Both the position numbers and the translations under genes were made by a program. Below the pieces are notes generated by a model. That model saw only the letters and a program-made list of their open reading frames with translations. It had not been told where the DNA came from and searched no databases. Below are positions 59,155-64,000 of a stretch of DNA of 64,000 nt, one piece after another (position 1 is the first letter of the stretch; each line of letters starts with the position of its first letter). The stretch covers positions 62,001 through 126,000 of the forward strand of contig CALUJA010000006.1 in NCBI GenBank assembly GCA_944320845.1. The letters run 5' to 3'. The stretch comes from an uncultured Phocaeicola sp. Lineage in GTDB: Bacteria > Bacteroidota > Bacteroidia > Bacteroidales > Bacteroidaceae.

Positions 59155-60897
59155 ATGGCAAAATATTTCTTAAAGCAAACATTCCACACGTTAGGAGAAG
59201 CGTTTCAGAACTGCCTGAAACGTTTCCCCGTTACCGTATGCTTTATCTTTGCACTGACCGGATATCTGTTCCTTCTGGTTCCGCCGCAAGACAGGCTGAC
59301 AGACGAAAAGCTGATTTTCATCTGGGGATACTACCTGTCGGTAGGCACACTGCTGTCGCTTTCCCTTCATCTGTGGTGCGAGGAGATGCGGAAAAGGTCG
59401 GGCCGCCTCATAACACACACCGTGGGACACCTTTTACTCTTGGCGGACACCCTTTTCCTTTACACGCTTTCACCGGAACAGTCGCTGACCGAAATAAGCA
59501 TCGCCCACGCGGCAGGCCTGCTGGCGGTGGGAATGTCGCCGTTCTTCCTGTCGTTCATGAAGGAAAAAAACGACATTGCAAGCTGGAACTTCGCCTTGTC
59601 CGGCATCACGGCTTTGGTGACCGCCTACATCATCGGAGGAATCATGAGTGGAGGCATCTGTCTGCTCGCCTTCTCCCTCCATCAGCTCTTCGACTTACAA
59701 ATCGGAGAAGAATACTATTTCTACATATTGATAGTGTGCAACATCCCGCTTGCCCTGATGCTGTTTTTAGGCTCACTGCCCAAAGGAGCGGCCAAATACG
59801 ACCGCCGGCCTTTAGCCAAAGACTTTCAGGTCAAGACCATCCACTATCTTTTCCTTCCGCTTGTGACAGGCTACCTGATTGTGCTTTATGCCTACGCCTT
59901 TCAGATACTGATAAAATGGGAACTCCCCACCGGATGGGTGTCCTGGCTCGTCACAGTCCTCATGGCAGGGTGCATCGCCATCGAGTTTGACCTTTATCCG
60001 GCACGCATGGCCGGGAACAGGGCATGGGACAACCGCATCGCACGCTACCTTCCGCTGCTGATACTGCCGCTTCTGATGCTGATGACGGTCGGCATCGCAC
60101 GCCGCCTCAGCGACTACGGCATTTCCGTCAGACGGCTTTATCTGATAACATTCAACGTATGGTGCTATCTGGTCTGCATCGGGCTTTTCATCACACGGGT
60201 GCGGCGCATCAACTGGATACCTATATCCTTTGCAGGCATCTTTCTGCTCACCTCCGCATTGCCGGTCAACTATGCAAGCATCACACGCCATCTCATGCGG
60301 AATGACATCAGGCAGGCATTGGACATGTCGGGGATAAGGCAGCTCCCACTTTCACAAAAGCAATATGAGGACTGGCTCAAGACGATGCCCGCCGAAACCG
60401 CCGTCAGCATAAACGGCAAGCTGAGGTATCTGGACGACATGTTCGGACGGGAAAGCATCGGCGACCTGATAAGCGAGCCGGTCGACATCATAGACTACGA
60501 CACTGTAACCGTAAAAGAACCTGCGGTCACCCTCGAAGGGCATTCCGACACGGGAGCAAAAATAATTATCCCCGCGGGATACCGGCAGTTTGTTGCCGTT
60601 GAAAACGAATCATTCTCCTATTCTTCCGCCGATTCTTCCGCCGATTCTTCCGCCGAGCACAAGGCGGGAAAGCTGCCCATTCCGGTAAGCCGGTGGATTG
60701 AGGGCTCGGCAGACACGATATATGTCAGCATAAAGACGCTGGAGAATCTGGACAAGCAGCCTGCACAAAAGGCCCTGCCCGCCGTCTGGCTGGAATGTAT
60801 GTCCGGCAGATACCGGTTCATGCTGACATCATTCTTTTTTAACGATTACGGCGACACGGCCAGCCTCACCGCCAGCGGCTACCTATTCATGAAATAA
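59155..60897 (+). CDS. DUF4153 membrane protein
   Basis: A 580-residue protein with about ten membrane helices in residues 1-~390 (for example VCFIFALTGYLFLLVP; TLLSLSLHLWCEE; LLILPLLMLMTVGIARRL), matching DUF4153, followed by a soluble C-terminal ~190 residues, probably periplasmic. The family has no established function. The soluble part contains an in-frame 12-bp tandem repeat giving SSADSSADSSAE (about residues 490-501). It lies 11 bases after prfA and 20 before pyrF, so it is probably co-transcribed with these housekeeping genes. Confidence 0.75.
   Translation: MAKYFLKQTFHTLGEAFQNCLKRFPVTVCFIFALTGYLFLLVPPQDRLTDEKLIFIWGYYLSVGTLLSLSLHLWCEEMRKRSGRLITHTVGHLLLLADTLFLYTLSPEQSLTEISIAHAAGLLAVGMSPFFLSFMKEKNDIASWNFALSGITALVTAYIIGGIMSGGICLLAFSLHQLFDLQIGEEYYFYILIVCNIPLALMLFLGSLPKGAAKYDRRPLAKDFQVKTIHYLFLPLVTGYLIVLYAYAFQILIKWELPTGWVSWLVTVLMAGCIAIEFDLYPARMAGNRAWDNRIARYLPLLILPLLMLMTVGIARRLSDYGISVRRLYLITFNVWCYLVCIGLFITRVRRINWIPISFAGIFLLTSALPVNYASITRHLMRNDIRQALDMSGIRQLPLSQKQYEDWLKTMPAETAVSINGKLRYLDDMFGRESIGDLISEPVDIIDYDTVTVKEPAVTLEGHSDTGAKIIIPAGYRQFVAVENESFSYSSADSSADSSAEHKAGKLPIPVSRWIEGSADTIYVSIKTLENLDKQPAQKALPAVWLECMSGRYRFMLTSFFFNDYGDTASLTASGYLFMK
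60621..60656. repeat. Three perfect 12-bp tandem repeats inside the DUF4153 gene
   Basis: TTCTTCCGCCGA occurs three times in a row (60621, 60633, 60645), a perfect 36-bp array. It adds Ser-Ser-Ala-Asp/Glu units and keeps the frame whatever the copy number. Confidence 0.9.
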
Positions 60898-60917
60898 CCC
60901 ATTAAACCAAACGAGAT

Positions 60918-61742
60918 ATGAACAAACAACAACTTTTTGAAAACATCAAGCGCAAGAAATCATTCCTCTGCGTGGGACTGGATACAGATATCAAGAAAAT
61001 TCCCGAGCATCTGCTGAAGGAAGACGACCCTATCTTCGCTTTCAACAAAGCCATCATCGACGCGACCGCCCCCTACTGCATCGCCTACAAGCCTAATCTT
61101 GCCTTCTACGAAAGCATGGGAGTAAAGGGATGGACTGCTTTTGAAAAGACCGCACAATACCTCAAGACCAACCATCCCGACCAGTTCATCATCGCCGATG
61201 CCAAGCGGGGAGACATCGGTAACACTTCGGCCATGTATGCCCGCACCTTCTTCGAAGAGTTGGATATTGATGCCGTAACCGTAGCCCCCTATATGGGAGA
61301 AGACAGCGTAACGCCGTTCCTCACTTATGAAGGGAAATGGGTGATTTTGCTGGCGCTGACATCCAACAAAGGCTCGCACGATTTCCAGCTGACGACCGAT
61401 GCCGAAGGCGAACGCCTCTTTGAAAAAGTATTGCGGAAGTCGCAGGAATGGGCTGATGACGAAAGCATGATGTACGTAGTCGGTGCCACCCAAGGACGCA
61501 TGTTCGAGGATATCCGCAAGATTGCACCGAACCATTTCCTGTTGGTTCCCGGCATCGGCGCACAGGGCGGCTCTTTAGAAGAAGTCTGCCGGTATGGAAT
61601 GACCCGCGAATGCGGACTGATTGTCAACTCCAGCCGCGCCATCATCTATGCCGACAAAGGCGAAACGTTTGCCAAGACAGCAGGCGAAGAAGCCCGGAAA
61701 GTGCAGCAGCAGATGGAAGAACAGCTGAAAGCGATTTTATAA
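60918..61742 (+). CDS. pyrF: Orotidine 5'-phosphate decarboxylase
   Basis: PyrF (274 residues), the long OMP decarboxylase type that makes UMP, last step of de novo pyrimidine synthesis. Active-site [15 protein letters not shown] (about residues 93-107) carries the Asp-Lys catalytic group; KPNLAFYE (about 58-65), [13 protein letters not shown] and the phosphate-binding [11 protein letters not shown] (about 210-220) and NSSRAIIYA complete the pattern. It follows the DUF4153 gene by 20 bases. The 175-base gap to lpxD shows no gene that I can support. Confidence 0.95.
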   Translation: MNKQQLFENIKRKKSFLCVGLDTDIKKIPEHLLKEDDPIFAFNKAIIDATAPYCIAYKPNLAFYESMGVKGWTAFEKTAQYLKTNHPDQFIIADAKRGDIGNTSAMYARTFFEELDIDAVTVAPYMGEDSVTPFLTYEGKWVILLALTSNKGSHDFQLTTDAEGERLFEKVLRKSQEWADDESMMYVVGATQGRMFEDIRKIAPNHFLLVPGIGAQGGSLEEVCRYGMTRECGLIVNSSRAIIYADKGETFAKTAGEEARKVQQQMEEQLKAIL

Positions 61743-61917
61743 TCCCAAAGAACCAAGAATTACAAGGTTTTCAGGAGCAAATGGAGAAATAATTGGTATT
61801 TTTCACGGATTTCTAAAAAAAAAATACGTAATTTGCATAATTAACTGAAGGATATGCCCCATCTGGCATAAGCCAAACAAAAATTAAGATAACAAAGGAA
61901 CAAAAGATAGGATTATT

Positions 61918-62958
61918 ATGGAGTTCTCAGCCAAACAAATTGCAGAATACGTCCAAGGAACCGTCATCGGAGACGAAAATGCGACCGTACATACTTTCGC
62001 AAAAATAGAAGAAGGCATTCCGGGAGCATTATCTTTCCTCTCCAACCCCAAATATACCCATTATATATATAATACCCAATCCTCTATCGTATTGGTAAAC
62101 CAAGACTTTGAACCGGAGCATGAGGTCAAGCCCACACTCATCAAAGTGGCCGATGCCTATGAAAGCCTGGCAAGACTCATGACTCTATATGAAGCCCATC
62201 AGCCAAAAAAGAAGGGAATCGACCCTTTGGCATCCATTGCCAGTAATGCAAAAATAGGAAAGGATGTGTATATAGGCCCGTTTGCCTGCATAGAAGATGG
62301 GGCGGAAATCGGAGACAACGCCTGCATCCACCCGCATGCCGTTGTAGGATGCAATGCAAAAATCGGTGCCAACACGACTCTTTATCCGCAGGTTGCCGTC
62401 TATCATGACTGCCGCATAGGAAACAACTGTACTTTACATGCGGGAGCAGTCATCGGAGCAGACGGCTTCGGATTTGCCCCCTCACCGTCCGGCTACGAGA
62501 AGATTCCTCAAATAGGCATTGTCGTACTGGAAGACGATGTGGAAATAGGAGCCAACACTTGTGTTGACCGGGCAACTATGGGAGCAACCATCGTGCATAA
62601 AGGCGTAAAGCTGGACAATCTGGTGCAGATAGCCCATAATGTACAGATAGGAAGCAATACAGTCATGGCTTCACAAGTGGGAGTGGCAGGTTCGGCCAAG
62701 GTCGGCGAATGGTGCATGTTTGGCGGACAGGTCGGAGTAGCAGGCCATATCACTATAGGCGACCATGTAACCGTAGGCGCGCAGTCTGGAATTCCAGGAA
62801 ACACCAAATCAGGAGCGACGCTGATGGGATATCCGGCCATCGAGCCCAAACAGTTCGCGCGTTCGGCAGCCATCTATAAAAAGCTTCCGGACATGTATGC
62901 CGAATTAGGCAGACTGCAAAAAGAAATTGAAGAATTAAAGAAACAACTAAACAAATAA
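61918..62958 (+). CDS. lpxD: UDP-3-O-acylglucosamine N-acyltransferase
   Basis: LpxD (346 residues) adds the N-linked acyl chain to UDP-3-O-acylglucosamine, third step of lipid A synthesis. The N-terminal domain (1-~105) is followed by a left-handed beta-helix of hexapeptide repeats (~108-310), with catalytic His in [18 protein letters not shown] (about residue 240) and [16 protein letters not shown] (about 178-193). A short C-terminal helix ([10 protein letters not shown]) closes the trimer. It is four bases from the lpxC/fabZ ATG. Confidence 0.95.
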   Translation: MEFSAKQIAEYVQGTVIGDENATVHTFAKIEEGIPGALSFLSNPKYTHYIYNTQSSIVLVNQDFEPEHEVKPTLIKVADAYESLARLMTLYEAHQPKKKGIDPLASIASNAKIGKDVYIGPFACIEDGAEIGDNACIHPHAVVGCNAKIGANTTLYPQVAVYHDCRIGNNCTLHAGAVIGADGFGFAPSPSGYEKIPQIGIVVLEDDVEIGANTCVDRATMGATIVHKGVKLDNLVQIAHNVQIGSNTVMASQVGVAGSAKVGEWCMFGGQVGVAGHITIGDHVTVGAQSGIPGNTKSGATLMGYPAIEPKQFARSAAIYKKLPDMYAELGRLQKEIEELKKQLNK

Positions 62959-62962
62959 GCCC

Positions 62963-64000
62963 ATGTTGAAACAACAAACCTTAAAAGGCAGTTTTTCTTT
63001 GAACGGAAAAGGACTTCATACAGGAGTCAACCTGACCGTTACATTCAATCCTGCCCCAGAGCATCACGGGTATAAGATACAACGAATCGACCTTGACGAA
63101 CAGCCGATAGTGGACGCGGTAGCCGAAAACGTTATCGACACGACCCGCGGTACTGTCTTAGGGAAAAATGGGATAAAGGTCAGCACGGTTGAGCACGCCT
63201 TGGCAGCACTTTATGCAGCCGGCATAGACAACTGTCTCATACAGGTAAACGGACCGGAATTCCCTATTCTGGACGGCAGCGCCAAAGCTTATGTGGAGTG
63301 TATCAAACGGGTAGGCATCGAAGAGCAGGCTGCTCCCAAAGATTACTACATCATCAAATCAAAGATTGAATTCCGTGATGAAGAGACGGGATCCTCCATT
63401 ATTGTCCTTCCGGATGACAAATTCAGCGTCAATGTCTTAATCTCCTACGATTCTCAAATACTGAACAACCAGTATGCAACTTTGGAAAACATGAACGATT
63501 TTCCCACAGAAATCGCTTCAGCACGCACTTTCGTGTTTGTGCGTGAGATAGAGCCGCTGCTGAATGCCGGATTAATCAAAGGAGGTGACTTGGATAATGC
63601 CATTGTCATCTACGAAAAGCAGATGACACAAGAGAATTTCGACAAACTGGCCGATGTAATGAAGGTTCCGCACATGGATGCAAAGCATTTGGGTTATATC
63701 AACCATGTTCCCCTTGTATGGTCAAACGAACCGGCACGCCACAAGCTGCTGGATATCATCGGGGATCTGGCTCTGACCGGAAAGCCTATCAAGGGACGTA
63801 TCATTGCCACACGACCGGGACATACCATCAACAACAAGTTTGCCCGCCAGTTACGCAAGGAGATTCGCCAGCACGAAATTCAGGCTCCCATATACAACTG
63901 CAATGAAGAACCGCTGATGGATGTCAACCGCATCCGGGAACTGCTTCCTCACCGCTATCCGTTCCAACTGGTAGATAAGGTCATAGCGATAGGAGCCAAC
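62963..64000 (+). CDS. lpxC: Fused LpxC deacetylase / FabZ dehydratase (3' truncated)
   Basis: 346 codons are present and the frame runs off the window. The LpxC part (1-~310) deacetylates UDP-3-O-acyl-N-acetylglucosamine; zinc-ligand regions STVEHALAALYAAGI (about residues 75-89) and the His/Asp in HLGYINHVPLV / DIIGDLALTG (about 230-262) are seen. At about residue 323 the second enzyme starts (MDVNRIRELLPHRYPFQLVD), the N-terminus of FabZ, 3-hydroxyacyl-ACP dehydratase. This fusion is normal in Bacteroidota. It links lipid A and fatty acid synthesis in one polypeptide. Confidence 0.95.
   Translation, partial: MLKQQTLKGSFSLNGKGLHTGVNLTVTFNPAPEHHGYKIQRIDLDEQPIVDAVAENVIDTTRGTVLGKNGIKVSTVEHALAALYAAGIDNCLIQVNGPEFPILDGSAKAYVECIKRVGIEEQAAPKDYYIIKSKIEFRDEETGSSIIVLPDDKFSVNVLISYDSQILNNQYATLENMNDFPTEIASARTFVFVREIEPLLNAGLIKGGDLDNAIVIYEKQMTQENFDKLADVMKVPHMDAKHLGYINHVPLVWSNEPARHKLLDIIGDLALTGKPIKGRIIATRPGHTINNKFARQLRKEIRQHEIQAPIYNCNEEPLMDVNRIRELLPHRYPFQLVDKVIAIGAN

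Overview
The window looks like chromosome of a Bacteroidales bacterium, most likely in the Bacteroidaceae. Several independent signs agree: many genes are preceded by the Bacteroidota promoter pair TTTG-(18-20 nt)-TAnnTTTG, with little Shine-Dalgarno signal; there is a SusC/SusD locus with a hybrid two-component regulator; surface-type lipoproteins carry acidic residues after the lipobox cysteine; GldE and a fused LpxC/FabZ are present; and housekeeping orders such as mutY-ssb-gldE-PPTase are typical of the group. The species cannot be named from this sequence alone. Both ends cut genes: a helicase on the left and lpxC/fabZ on the right.

Left part (1-19.8 kb): the 3' end of a Pif1/RecD-like helicase with a TPR tail, a DUF1893 protein and an ECF S component; an HU-like DNA-binding protein whose leader holds four degenerate 21-bp repeats; an EamA exporter; a complete leu operon (leader-leuA-leuC-leuD-second LeuA/CimA-like synthase-leuB) closed by a strong terminator; hisH-hisA-hisF-hisIE followed in the same run by an FtsE-like ATPase and pncB; a TPR protein; and a sugar/H+ symporter divergent from an AraC regulator. 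The leu operon starts with an unannotated 28-codon leader peptide crowded with Leu/Ile/Val codons, then an intrinsic terminator and a plausible antiterminator pairing, which together form a transcription attenuator.

Middle part (19.8-41 kb): a probable metal or heme acquisition operon (beta-barrel porin, imelysin-like lipoprotein, two-heme c-type lipoprotein, ResB/CcsA-type cytochrome c synthase) behind a promoter with two nearly identical palindromes. Next comes a gene-poor scar, then a polysaccharide utilisation locus (GH127, SusC, SusD, DUF4859-like lipoprotein) with a divergent hybrid two-component sensor. The distal end of this locus is eroded: a strong terminator, a 139-residue secreted protein of unknown family, and the last ~80 codons of a lost gene that still has its own terminator.

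Right part (41-64 kb): two identical tRNA-Glu genes, the mutY-ssb-gldE-PPTase run, HU plus a 30-residue basic ribosomal-type protein that is easy to miss, RNase G, a cstA-porin-DUF3857/transglutaminase-DUF3857 operon, a GHL10-type hydrolase, purM, prfA, a DUF4153 membrane protein with an in-frame 12-bp tandem repeat, pyrF, and the start of the lipid A cluster (lpxD, lpxC/fabZ). I see no rRNA, CRISPR array, intact insertion sequence or prophage. The strongest candidate for something little described is the leu attenuator; next are the porin/imelysin/di-heme locus with paired operators, and the pairing of an apparently active and an apparently inactive transglutaminase-fold protein behind cstA.
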